From the NCBI GenBank assembly GCA_034440575.1, contig JAOTOL010001455.1:558001-622000 (forward strand): DNA of 64,000 nt, in the 5' to 3' direction. Below are positions 53,501-63,849 of the stretch, piece by piece. Both the position numbers and the translations under genes were made by a program. A model generated the notes under the pieces. It was not told the DNA's origin, did not search any database, and was given only the letters and a program-made list of their open reading frames with translations. The first letter of the stretch is position 1; the number at the start of each line of letters is the position of its first letter. The DNA comes from Imbricaverruca yamaguchii (Eukaryota > Arthropoda > Thecostraca > Neoverrucidae).

Positions 53501-55758
53501 TTCCCACCTCAGACCAGCAGGACTGACCCTCGGCGCATCCCAGACTAAGTACGGCTTGCTTTGCAGGTGGGCATGAGTCGCGAACGGTCGCGGTACGGCC
53601 GGCGCTCGGCATCCTTCAACGAGCAGGTGCTGAGCGGCAGCCGTGTGGACGGAGGTCGTGATCAGCACCAACCGGAGGTGCGTCACCAGCAGGATCAGCA
53701 GCCGGAGGTGTGGCATGTTGCCAGAACGGCGGACGGGACACAGCACCACCTGGACCGTCACAGTGTGACGCAGGTGCGCCGCGCCAACAAATGTAGCACC
53801 AGCTGGCTATCTGGCCACACCGGAAACATACTTGCAATGCTAATTCCGTGGCTCGCATGAGTTTCCGCTTAAATGTGCTTCCAACTAGTGACATGGATGC
53901 CATACGGAGGATATCATTCCTGTGCATTTCCCAAATGTAACCTCCTATGAGCAAAATACCTCCGTTTTGTATACGAATTATTACGTACTTTTTTTAAAAC
54001 AAAATGCCCATTACATGAAACTTGTCCATCCTGCCCTTGCTTTCCCTGCCTATCTACTAAACCACTCGGCTGATTTAAACGAGTTAACCGGGAATTAATA
54101 ACTACCATGTCACCTCAAGGCATATAATCCGTTTCGTTTCAGGTGCAAATAATTTCGCATGTCAAAGCCAAACACTTAAGCGGGATGCTTCCATGCTAGT
54201 TGCACAAAATAGAACAGAACGGGGTGAAAAGTCTCGAAATTATGAAACTTAGACAAACGTGCTGAATTGGAGTAGTTATGTTCCCATTTTTTCCAAATGT
54301 CACTGGTTAGGTCAATTGAGGTCTGCAGTTTGCAGAATACTCGTCTTCCACCCAATCGACACACATTTCTTCAACGCCATGCTAGACACATGCGTTGCAA
54401 TATCACACCAATAGTTTGTTCAGTTGATGTAATTGAGATAGAAGTTTCCACGTTCGTCATTGTTTTGATATAATATTCTCAAGGTTACAAATCAAGGTGT
54501 ATTGAGGACAAACTTATCGAAGCGTTAAGGCCCTGCACCTAAAGGAGACCCATTCTCGATCATCATTCTAATGATATGGAATACAACAGCACGACCGTCA
54601 TTATGAAACTTCCGAGATTGCAAAATTATATGGCTACTTTCAGGCTATGACGTGTCCTGAAGGATGGCGTTTACGTTGCGATCGTTGTGATACGTTATTC
54701 TGCATGTGCTTTATAAACCAATAGTTCGTCAAGGTGACGTCACTAATGTCATTTACGACCAAATCAGAGCAAACTAGACCTTTATACTTTGTCAAGGTGT
54801 GCATAATTTACGTCAGAATAGGTTAAAAACATCACGTCTGGATGTAAATATGTCAGACGTCACGAAAATGACCGTGGGGACGAGAGTCCCGCTTCCGCCA
54901 TCAGTGGCGTGCTAATGTTGCTTTCATGCAGTATGCAGAGCACACCATATAGCCTGGAGACCACGGGTACACGTATCGGCTAACGCAGTCATCACTGCAT
55001 AGTTTCCACCAAGGTAGTTCGGGCACGACTGATACTGGCACCCATGTTCACAGACGACGGCTGGTGGTGGTGGCCGTGCAGAGCAGTTCGAACACCAGGT
55101 CGTGTTGGACTGGCCGGCCACAGCCAGCGCGCACCCAGGACAGGGTGCCGCGAGCGGCTCGGCACCCAGCCACTTCAGATACCCCGGGGAAGAGTTGAGC
55201 GGCGCAGCGCAGCTCAGGCAGACGGTCGGCGATGAAGGTCACGGTCACATGTCAGACGCCATACGTGCTGCCAGCTGTGGCATGAGCACCAGCTATGGCC
55301 CGGTACCCATGGAAATGGGCGCACCAGCGACGATGGGGCTCTTGCCCTCCGAAGTGAATGTGTACAAGTCGCTGCGCCTTTCATCGAACCACCTACCTTC
55401 TGCACGAAACGATTCCCTTTCATCTGGTAGCTCTCGCCTGACACCAGAAAGTGTTTCGCTTCGTCATGCGAGCGCCCCATTTCTACCCAGGACCACCTCT
55501 TTTCCTCCCGAAATTGTTTCTCTTTCTCGGAGCTTGTCTATCTCTCCTGAAGCCTTTGTACATGGTTTATCGCCACTCCCGACGTGTTCCTCGGCGCAAA
55601 GGCCCCTGTTGCACATCCCTCTCAAATTGAAGTTTAAGCTACATCAGCAGATGCAGATGCGTCAAAATATGGCCGGACAGGAACAGCCGGCTCCGCTGGA
55701 CCTGAGACGAGAGGTAGCCCCGGACCAGGATCAGCCGTTGAACCTGTCCAAACGGTAG
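50524..55758 (+). CDS. Knirps-like (NR0A) nuclear-receptor-type transcriptional repressor, gene span
   Basis: Five predicted coding exons (50524-50571, 51579-51659, 53012-53137, 53567-53773, 55054-55758), all phase 0, give about 388 residues; Drosophila Knirps is of similar size. The protein has a short N-terminus, a two-zinc-finger DNA-binding domain (about residues 22-85), a basic Knirps-type extension (SRYGRRSASFNEQVL), a Gln/His-rich then Ser/Pro-rich middle, and a C-terminus with PLDLR and PLNLSK. There is no ligand-binding domain, as in the NR0A group. Members bind DNA as monomers and repress transcription in embryos, partly by recruiting CtBP through PxDLS motifs. The DNA-binding domain exons are secure; exon 1, the exon 4 donor and exon 5 acceptor are inferred. 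I do not assign it to knirps, knirps-related or eagle, since arthropod members cannot be separated by eye. Confidence 0.88.
51396..51578 (+). repeat. 55-bp tandem repeat that duplicates the 3' splice site of exon 2
   Basis: The unit gtgatgtgacacttgcgctt followed by cctccgtcag and ccactgtgatgtgatcggac is repeated; the acceptor-like cttcctccgtcag ends at 51468, 51523 and 51578 (exact 55-bp spacing), with a variant (cttcttccgtcag) ending at 51432. Only the last is followed by the DNA-binding-domain exon. Use of the ones at 51468 or 51523 would insert codons that reach an in-frame TGA within five codons. Confidence 0.9.
51579..51659 (+). CDS. Knirps-like gene, coding exon 2 (first zinc finger)
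   Basis: 27 codons: ASIGN then CAVCGAKAAGYHFGAFTCEG and CK. The four zinc ligands are at C-x2-C-x13-C-x2-C. The recognition helix opens with the Knirps-type P box (CEGCK, then S from exon 3). Acceptor ccgtcag, donor AAG gtaact. Confidence 0.93.
51660..53011 (+). other. Intron 2 of the Knirps-like gene
   Basis: 1,352 bp. Holds an imperfect 70-bp type duplication near 52740-52880 ('agacataccaacgaaagcag' and 'agacataccaacggaagcac') and a C/G homopolymer-like run near 51945. No exon seen. Confidence 0.7.
53012..53137 (+). CDS. Knirps-like gene, coding exon 3 (second zinc finger)
   Basis: 42 codons: SFYGRMYRRTEPLDP, then the second finger with zinc ligands C-x5-C-x9-C-x2-C (CRGKGTC, then SCQWCRLQKC) and YA at the end. 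Spacing is exactly that of Knirps. SFFGR in Drosophila reads SFYGR here. Acceptor gctccacag, donor GCG gtgaga. Confidence 0.95.
53138..53566 (+). other. Intron 3 of the Knirps-like gene
   Basis: 429 bp, ends with a clear acceptor (ggcttgctttgcag). Nothing else recognised. Confidence 0.8.
53567..53773 (+). CDS. Knirps-like gene, coding exon 4 (Knirps-box extension)
   Basis: Starts VGMSRERSRYGRRSASFNEQ, which lines up with Drosophila VGMSKGGSRYGRRSNWFK, the conserved extension after the second finger that widens DNA contact. Then a Gln/His/Asp-rich stretch (DQHQPEVRHQQDQQPEV). 69 codons if the donor is CAG gtgcgc at 53773; a second in-phase donor (GAGCAG gtgctg) is possible at 53626. Confidence 0.88.
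53774..55053 (+). other. Intron 4 of the Knirps-like gene
   Basis: 1,280 bp of AT-richer sequence, no repeat or exon recognised. Confidence 0.65.
55054..55758 (+). CDS. Knirps-like gene, last coding exon with CtBP motifs
   Basis: Open from 55033 to the TAG at 55756-55758; about 234 codons from the acceptor ttcacag at 55053 (an in-phase alternative ends at 55086). GC-rich. Contains Gly/Ala-rich, then Ser/Pro-rich sequence (SSGSSRLTPESVSLRHASAP, SLSRSLSISPEAFVHG), then a basic LKLKFKLHQQMQMRQNM segment and the end APLDLRREVAPDQ, DQPLNLSKR. Two PxxL(S) motifs fit the CtBP corepressor binding consensus PxDLS; Knirps has PMDLS. No ligand-binding domain. The acceptor choice is the least certain point. 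Confidence 0.85.
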   Translation, partial: TTAGGGGRAEQFEHQVVLDWPATASAHPGQGAASGSAPSHFRYPGEELSGAAQLRQTVGDEGHGHMSDAIRAASCGMSTSYGPVPMEMGAPATMGLLPSEVNVYKSLRLSSNHLPSARNDSLSSGSSRLTPESVSLRHASAPFLPRTTSFPPEIVSLSRSLSISPEAFVHGLSPLPTCSSAQRPLLHIPLKLKFKLHQQMQMRQNMAGQEQPAPLDLRREVAPDQDQPLNLSKR

Positions 55759-56327
55759 AAGATGGATTGTGTCCAGTGTCGCGCGGCCATATATTTGTGT
55801 GAAATACAACACTACAGTGGCGCACGAGTGGATGACTACTTGGCCGGTCTTAGCTCGAGGAACATGCACCAATACTTCATAGCTGGTCTGTTACCAGGGG
55901 CTTTGAGCTCACCAACACCACGTGCAGTTTGCTTACGATCACCTCGAACGAAATCGATATTGCGCCACATTCCACTTGGAGTGGTGTGCGGCGCAATTTC
56001 GAGGGCGTCCTGGAGAACTGGCAATGGGTTGAATAATATTGAAGGCTAGTCTCAAGCATAAGATCATCCGCTAGTTTTAGGTGCAAACACAATTATGCTT
56101 GATTTTGACTTGTCTTGAATTCCTGCTCTTTTAACGTAATGAACACATGCTAAAGCAGATCCGGATAATATTCATGCAGCTATTTCTGATCGTCTCCCTT
56201 TCAAACATAGCAAACATCTCACGTATATTTTGTCATGGCTGCTATGTTCCTCTTAATGACATCCGGAAGGGCAGTTGATTATATTTCTGGCTAATGTTAG
56301 GTTAAGGTGACTTCCCTGTTCAGGGAG

Positions 56328-56422
<95 letters not shown>

Positions 56423-57086
56423 GTCCGTTCATACGTCCATGGGGGCGAGTTCACCAGGTATCAGAGTGACTATAATTTGCACTTTTTATAACCACAAAAA
56501 CCACACCATGTCCAGATTCAGACGTAGCGTTCCTCCGTCAGCTTCCTGAGCTGTAGCATGCCGTACCTATGCCGTGGCTCAGAAAAGCTTGGCTACAAAA
56601 TGTTGGATATATTTCAAAAGTTGAACAGCAACTTCTTCCATTCAAGTGTAACCATAGTTATAATTGATAGGATTCCAAACACATTGAGTATAAGATGCAC
56701 GTAACTACCTGCCATGTAAAGAAGTTCCAGTAACTACCTGAAAGGAGTAATACCCCGATAAAAGCAAGGACCAGATTCATGCGAATTGCCACACATTGGC
56801 TTAGTGAATCTCAGGCAGCGAATTCCATTTCTAAATGGTGTTATTAACAATGCTCTGTGCAGTGCTGCTTACTCTTCAACGAAAAGATGCAGTGGATTAT
56901 TATTGTGATTTCATCGGTACACTTTTGCATAATTCTTCAACGTTGACCGGATACTTCCTTTTAAAAACTGGAACAGCTGGGTTCATCAGACAATCCCACA
57001 ATTATTTTCATCAAAATATAACATATTTGGTGTTATTTTGGACTTTTCACGTGTTGATTTGCAGTGGAATGGCCCAGCTACAGCTG
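55759..57086. other. 3' flank of the Knirps-like gene, no further gene
   Basis: No canonical AATAAA is obvious close to the stop. An (AT)n tract is at 56329-56418. The rest is AT-rich without support for a gene. Confidence 0.5.
56329..56418. repeat. (AT)n microsatellite
   Basis: About 90 bp of nearly pure alternating AT. Confidence 0.97.
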
Positions 57087-57300
57087 ACACGAGGCGACAT
57101 ACAGCGACACCTATACCGCCTCCAAGCGACTGCTCGGATGGTTATGATCGCTACAGGCGTCACCACACGACGTGACAGACAGCGCCACCTATACCGCCAC
57201 CAAGCGACACGGCTCGGACGGCTATGATCGCTACAGGTACCCCGGCACGAAGCGACATACAGCGCCACCTATACCGCCACCAAACGACACGGTTCGGATG
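57087..57300. repeat. 79-bp tandem repeat, 2.7 copies
   Basis: The word ctataccgcc recurs at 57111, 57189 and 57269. The unit contains 'gcgacatacagcgccacct' and 'cggctatgatcgctacagg'. It lies directly before the dispersed repeat that starts at 57306. Confidence 0.85.
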
Positions 57301-57305
57301 GCGAG

Positions 57306-57912
57306 AGCTTACGGCTTGAGCTTTATTCGGGTCCATTGAAGTCAATAGTGGCTCCCTATCCCCAGTGGAATCCTGTTGGAAGAGATAGCGCTATTTTAGA
57401 TAATGCACTACATTAGCGAAACAATTTATGAAACAAAGGAGAGCTATCTGCGATGAACAACAAAAACGAGGACGAGGCTGAGCAAAGGATGGTTCCGGAG
57501 GTTTTACATTCGGGAAGGGATTATTGGAGTGGGGATAGCAAAGTGCGACCCTCCCCTAGGATCCGAAAGGCACCATATGGGAGATTCGCATGCGCACTCA
57601 ACGGATTTCGAAAGCCTCCCCTCTGATAAAAGTGTGTCACCATGAGATCGGAATGCGTCCCCTCTTCATAATTCTTGGGACCGAGAGGTGCCCTTGGGAG
57701 AACTGGCTCTTCATGACTACTTCGTTTGCACATTTGCGGCTTAGGATAGGACCTTAGCGACCTTAGTTTAAAGCTATAGTAATTGTCTGATAAATATTGC
57801 TCCAGGGCACACGAGCCTCAATGTCTTGGCAGGAAAATCTATCGTTGTTAGTGCTAATAATTTGTTTTATCGTATCACTAAGCTGGCTCCAGCTAACTCT
57901 ATGAAGGTCAGG
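57306..57912. repeat. Dispersed repeat, copy 2 (empty of the MITE)
   Basis: Aligns with 11189-12212 but has an unbroken 'aagctatagtaatt' at 57771 where the other copy carries the 392-bp MITE. Confidence 0.85.
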
Positions 57913-60818
57913 CGCGAGTTATGCTAGCGGCTAGTGGGCCGACCTTATGAAATGCACTTGGCCATAGCCTTTCCGGGGCGTGTCGCCGGCCGGCCCCTTA
58001 GGCCGCTTGTGGCGGTCGGCTGAGATTCCAGACACACATTTGCGATTAGCTGAGCCGTCCTGGCAGGTTCCCCCGCCTCACCCGACTGCACCCGAATTTC
58101 GACCCTCTTCCGGTGATGAACTGGTGGCACTGGCCTCCTGTTTCCCTACCGTTACTCCCGGTTCACGCCCGCTTCAATTTCCCGGACAATAGAAGTGGGG
58201 GACGGCCGTGTTGAGCCGGCGCCACTGGAGCCGACATCAGGGCACCACACCCACCCCGACGTCGGGACACTCCCCCCCCCCATTACCGCGCAAGCATCGC
58301 ACCCCTCACCACACCCCAAAGTCGGCGATCTCTGACGTGGAGGTATGCCGCATGGACGATTCACATGCGCTGAAGTTGGAAGCCATAGCCATGGCAGGCG
58401 ACGTTTCCCGCTAATGATTGCCGATAATGATTGAGGATGATGTTTGTTGCTAATGGTTGCCAGTGAGGTGTTTATGCAGGGGAACGTGAAGTAATCCTTC
58501 GACTTTTAGGTTATCGAAGGGAGAAGAATCTCATGAGAAATAGGAACTTCGCAGCCATGCATCCAATTTGATCGTGGTGGCGAGGTGGAAGTCCATTCTT
58601 ATGGAGTGCCAATTATAGCAAACTCGGCTGCTACATCCGATACTTGGTACCCCAAACAGAAAATCCGATTTGCTACACTCATTTATTTGTGTCAAGTCTT
58701 GTTTACCTTTGTCAGTCAGCCAGATAATGTTTAATATTGTTTTTAGACGTTGATAAGTTCGCAAGCGTAAGCCGATTCCCGCGTTCTCGTACAACAATTA
58801 TTGGTAATGGATAGTCCGAGCTTTCTAATTTATGGATGTTCTCCATGCAAAACGTGACGCGTGTACTACTAATTAATTTTTAAACTGAAGATATAATGCT
58901 ACCCATATGTATATATATATATATCGAAATAGATACAGTTATCGATTTATAGATATATACTATAGATTATGATATTTGTAGAAATATTTACCTTTAGTTA
59001 ATAAGAAAATAATTAGTTACCATGATTAATATCCTTATTATCATCCATGGGTTTGTCGTTTGTGAATTAACTGTTTTTAATATTTTCGTTGTCGGAGATG
59101 GCTTTGGTCTTTTGGTGGTCGCCACGAGAGCTGTTGAATTTCTCACATCACCTACGCAGAACCACTCTCGGATTGTCCTGATGCCGCGCCGTCCGCTGTT
59201 GGTGTCAGGCGAGCGCAGATGTCTTCACATCACCTACAGCAGAGCCCCTCTCGGATTGTCCTGATGCCGCACCGTCCGCTGTTGGTGTCAGGCGAGCGCA
59301 GATGTCTTCACATCACCTACAGCAGAGCCCCTCTCGGATTGTCCTGATGCTGCGCGCCGGCCGGCTCCACAAGAACCAACCTCCCTGGCTCTCATAGGAC
59401 GCCATGAGGTCACTACCAAGCCGTCACGCTACCTTTCTCCGGACGATCCCGAACGGAATATAATACATTATTGCATTGAACATAGCATGGGCCGGATAGC
59501 TTCTCCCCCAGGGGAATAGCTCAACCTACTGCGCGTACAAATCAGTGCATGCTTCGGAGTAAGCCGCTTCTAAGCTACGCTCCTATTCCTTGCACAAGTC
59601 CGAGAACGAATCCGTGGCCCATCGGCGATAGGCTGAGCGGAGGGAGAGGGTGGGTCGGGCTGACACGGCCTTCTGGACAGCCGATGGTGGTGGATGTCCG
59701 TGGGAGAACGGTAGCTGGTGGCGTGTACGTGAGAGTGCAGAGCTTGTATATCGTTGAAATTTATCTTTTTAAAAAAACTGCATCCTCTCAACCTTTCTTC
59801 AGAATAAATGGGACGGGGACAGATTACTGCAGCAAAGTGGGTCTCCAAACCGTAATGAAAGGCAAGCCACCGGAATGGACCACTTCTGATGTTCTGCATC
59901 CAGCGTGGAAGGGCCCGGTTCATTCCCGATCAAGACAAGGGTTGTGCTTCTTTCATCCGTTTTCCGACACTACTGTGCTCCAAAACGGAGCTGCCCGTCT
60001 CTGTGGCACTACTGCGCCGCAAATGGAGCTGTCCGTCTCTCTGTGACACTACTGCGCTGCAGAACGGAGCTGTCCGTCCCTCTGTGGCACTACTGCGCTG
60101 CAAAACGAAGCTGTCCGTCTCTCTGGCACTACTGCGCTGCGAAACGGAGCTGCCCGTCTTCCCCCGTACGCGGGTATCTGTGGATGGTGCCTGCGACCCC
60201 TGACGGAGTGAGCCAGCACGAGACCGCCGTGCCCCCATCCCCAACTGCCTCGGCAGTCAACACAGATAGTGCAGAAGTGTAAGCTTCCGATGTCGCGGCC
60301 GGCCGTGATGGACCAGGACAGTGGGCGAGTCGACCAGAAGTAAGATGGTGACCAAGCCGCGGGGGTCCAGTTAGCGGCTGAAGTCGCTCGCCAGCGCCTT
60401 CCGGGGCGTGCGTGCTACCTCACAGCAGCACTGATTTGGTCGAGCGGTTGAAAGGCCGGCGCCGATGCCAGGGCGGAAGCAGTGCTGACAGAGCTGGGGT
60501 AGGCACCACGGGGCGCGACCCAAGTGCGCCTCACCCCGCCACATTCCAGGTGCGGCCGTCTGTACCCGGCGTCGTGCGCTGATCCCCGCCCGACCCCTGA
60601 CACTGCCGGGGGTGGGGTGAGGGGGGGGGGGGGGGGGGGAGGGAGAGTTATTTTAGGCGTGTCGGACCGTAGAGGGCATTTGCGCCGGATTCAACATGCG
60701 TCTTGACGGGGTAGTTATTTTTTATGTGTGCCGAGCCATAAAGGTCATTTGCGCCCCACTTAGAGGGAGTACGTTGCATGTGTGTCTATAAATGCGAGTG
60801 TTTGCGAGCAAGGTGCTG
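57905..60818. repeat. Large dispersed repeat, copy B
   Basis: Partner of copy A (18430-21490). Without the CR1 insertion, so it shows the pre-insertion state at about 59737. The inner part about 58290-59040 differs from A. The 83-bp array is at about 59165-59350, the 39-bp array at about 59960-60160. A G-run of about 20 lies at 60620-60640. Ends in the doubled I-group LINE terminus. Confidence 0.75.
60640..60818 (-). mobile_element. I-group LINE 3' terminus (sense on the minus strand)
   Basis: Matches 21300-21490: the words 'ttaggcgtgtcggaccgtag' and 'ttatgtgtgccgagccataa' mark the two copies of the terminus. It stops abruptly at about 60818, where plus-strand ORF1 sequence of the same family begins. 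Confidence 0.7.
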
Positions 60819-62271
60819 GAGAGGACACTAGACACACAAACACTCCTAAATACAAACACCTTTAACGGCCAGCGCTGATCCTTCACACTACACCGCACCT
60901 TGAACACCGGCGGGGGCTACATTCACGCCCCAGAGTTGGATAGCGTACCTACCGACAACATCGCCGCACTTCTCGACGCATCAGCACTCAAAGATTCCAC
61001 AGCCACAGTCAGCCAGGTCAAACGGGAGGCACATTGAACTCACAACCTGATAGGACTGACTTTCGACTCACAACACCTGCCATCACACGTACACATACAG
61101 AACAAGGCTTACCGTGTTCGCCTCTACGTGCCTCTACCACTACGGTGCCAGTCCAGCCTGCGGTACGGACATGGCGAACGCGCATGCACGTCGCCAACTC
61201 CAAGATGAAGCCAGTGCGCCGGTCACCACGCGACATCCGACTGCCACTCTTCCGAAAGGAAGTGTGCAGGTTGCGCAGGACAGCACCACGCCACCGACCC
61301 CAATTGCCCCAAGTGGGCACATCAGAGGGAGGTGTGCCGGTATGTGGCAATCCACCGAGTGTCACATGTAACAGCAGGACAGCATCTACGGCGCAGTATC
61401 ACTGACATTGGCACACCTACAACTGCACCTCTCCATACAGCACCTACCGCCGGGCGAAGGTACGCAGCAACGCTCTCCACACCTAAACCCACACCCCGTC
61501 CAACACCAGCCCCCACCGGCTATCCCATCCCACCAGCAGCCGGTTCCCGGAGTCCAGCACAACTTCCTCTTCAACGCTCCTCCGATCCGCGCCTCAACCT
61601 CCCCGCCGATCCCCGAACTCCCCGGCCCACTCCCCTCGACCTCGCCACTCACTACTCCTTCCCACCCAACACCACCCAGGACCTGGCCTGCTCCCACATC
61701 CGCTCCACTTTGGATCTGGCCCTTATCCACATCCCCTTCACCCACGACCCGGCCTCCTGCCACACCCCTTCCACCGCGAGACTGGCTTCTCACGTCAATC
61801 CCACCGAGTAATGGGTCTCCTTCCCACCCCATCTCAGGCCTAGCAACGTCGCTCCTCCAACACCCAGGCCCGGTCTCCATTCCATCCCCCATTGGCAACC
61901 ACCCATCCTACATGGGAACTGACCGTATCTCTTCGCGTCACCCCCTCCAACCGACCAGGGCCGACCTCACCACCTTAAAGCCTTCCCTCCACTGCCTCCT
62001 CTACGGCCTCGGCGCCTACCACGCCCATCCGGCCGGCCCAAACCAAGGCCTAGAATCAAGGCCCCCACGCCCACCCAGACCACCCACAAGCCCACGGCCA
62101 CCATCTCCTGCGAAACCGAACCTCCCACAACCTCCTGCACACCCACCCAAACCCACTTCAAAACCATGTCTAAGACCAGCACTCAGACTGAACCTACTTC
62201 CCCTGCCAAGCCTGTCGAACCCACAACACCAGAGCGACCCACTGCGCCTCCTAAGCGCAAATCTCGCCACC
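60819..62271 (+). pseudogene. I-group LINE ORF1, inverted relative to its 3' end
   Basis: A plus-strand copy of the ORF1 seen at 47912-49324, extending further 5'. Readings in shifting frames: GGYIHAPELDSVPTDNIAAL, then FDSQHLPSHVHIQNKAYRVR, a damaged knuckle RCQSSLRYGHGERAC (normal form RCFRCQRFGHVERAC), then the knuckle pair region, then the Pro-rich tail (61408-62307). It breaks off at a run of about 12 G at 62272, within the basic PPKRKSRH end. Dead copy with many frameshifts. Confidence 0.82.
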
Positions 62272-62480
62272 GGGGGGGGGGGGGAGACGCTCCTGGCGAA
62301 AAAATGAATATAAGGGATACACTCGAACCTTTTTTGAGGGTCGCCTTTCCCCAGTTGGAGGAGCAGAGGAGAGCCGATCAGGACAAAAGGTCAGAATAGC
62401 AGACCGAAACAGGGAAAAAGGAGAACGGACTAAGATAGCTGACACTAACTGAGGGGCGTCGACCAGAACAGCGAACGGGC
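62272..62480 (+). other. Short unrecognised segment
   Basis: A frame reading DTLEPFLRVAFPQLEEQRRA, followed by stops. It could be a scrap of another element. Not identified. Confidence 0.3.
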
Positions 62481-62489
62481 CTTGTTCTT

Positions 62490-63075
62490 ATCCGCCTGTC
62501 CGCTGTGTGCTGTGGCCTTATCCGCTATCCCGCTGTGCCCTGATCCGTTATCCTGCTGTGGCCTGATCCGTTATCTTGATATGGCCTGATCCGTTATCAT
62601 GCTGTGGCCTGATCCGTTACCCTGCTGTGGCCTGATCCATTATCCTGCTGTGGCCTGATCCGTTATCTTGATATGACCTGATTCGTTATCCTGCTGTGGC
62701 CTGATCCGTTATCCTGCTTTAGCTTGATCCGTTATCATGATGTGGCCTGATCCGTTATCCTGCTGTGGCCTGATCCGTTATCCTGCTGTGGCCTGATCCG
62801 TTATCCTGCTGTGGCCTGATCCGTTATCCTGCTGTCCCTGATCCGTTATCATGCTGTGGCCTGATCCGTTATCCTGCTGTGGCCTGATCCGTTATCCTAT
62901 TGTGGCCTGATCCGTTATCCTGCTGTGGCCTTGTTCCGTTATCCTGCTGTGGCCTGATCCTTATGTTGCTGTGGCCTGATCCGTTATCTTGATATGGCCT
63001 GATCCGTTATCCTGCTGTGGCCTGATCCGTTATCCTGTTGTGGCCTGATCCGTTATCCTGCTGTGGCCTGATCCC
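62490..63075. repeat. 23-bp tandem repeat, about 25 copies
   Basis: Unit gtggcctgatccgttatcctgct with variants (ttgatatg, catgctgtgg, tattgtgg). Very regular; a few units are shortened. It decays at both ends. Confidence 0.95.
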
Positions 63076-63077
63076 TT

Positions 63078-63557
63078 GTGCTGGTTCCTCGGACCGTTTC
63101 GTCGTCCCGTACGGACGTCCTGGTTCATTTGCTCGGCTCGTCGGACCCTCGGCGGCGGACTCGGCCGTGGTGCGGGCAGCATGGCGGACGGCCCCAGCGG
63201 CCAGCCGGTTCCTGTTTACGCGAGCCGGAGCCTCGCTACAGTGAACGTTATACCCGCCGGCTACCGACCTGCCTGACAGAGGGGACTGAGAGCCGCCGGC
63301 TACGGACGGGGGGGACCTACTTCCAGGAAGGGAATGGACGCTACACCCGCCGGCTACAGACCTGCCTGACAGGGGGGACTGAGAGCCGCCGGCTACGGAC
63401 GGGGGGCACCTACTTCCACGAAGGGACGGTGCGGCGACGGGAAAAACACATGGCGACCCACTCAGGCGTGCGCCTGGCTGCTCAGATAGCGGTCCGTGAG
63501 GAATTACAGAGTGTGTTGGATGTTGGATGTATGTTGAGTGGGTCCTATGTCAAATGA
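63078..63557 (+). other. GC-rich open frame with a 93-bp internal duplication
   Basis: 160 codons open, containing two copies of a 31-residue unit (RYTRRLPTCLTEGTESRRLR and so on) starting at 63246 and 63339. Frames 2 and 3 are also partly open here. I do not recognise a family; the duplicated unit is in frame only because 93 is a multiple of 3. Probably not a gene. Confidence 0.25.
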
Positions 63558-63775
63558 GCATTGAGGGTGTTGGATGTCGAATGAGTATTGAATGTCGGAT
63601 TTCGGATGAGCACTCAGTGTGTCGGATGTCAGATGAGTGTTGAGTGCGTCGGATCTTAGACATATGTTGAATTGGTCCCATGGGTATTGAGTGTCGGATG
63701 TCAGATGAGTGTTGCGTGAGTCGGATTTCAGATGAGCATTGATGGTGTCGGATATCAGATGAGAATCGCATGTGC
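63520..63775. repeat. 27-bp tandem repeat, about 9 degenerate copies
   Basis: Unit gtgtcggatgtcagatgagt plus gttgagt, about 27 bp, with diverged copies. Confidence 0.8.
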
Positions 63776-63849
63776 CAGTGTGTCACCACTGGAGAGTCGA
63801 ACCGCCTGGCTTAGACGAACCTAGCATGTTCAGAAGGTGTCAAAGAACC

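Noticed and set aside
56307..56549. Peptides of alternating Ile-Tyr
   Set aside because: Translation of (AT)n microsatellites.
57980..58192. Pro-rich protein in the large dispersed repeat
   Set aside because: The frame is not kept the same way in copies A and B and is GC-driven.
62490..63075. CRISPR-like repeat or coding repeat
   Set aside because: Contiguous 23-bp units without spacers; the period is not a multiple of three and frames are not maintained.
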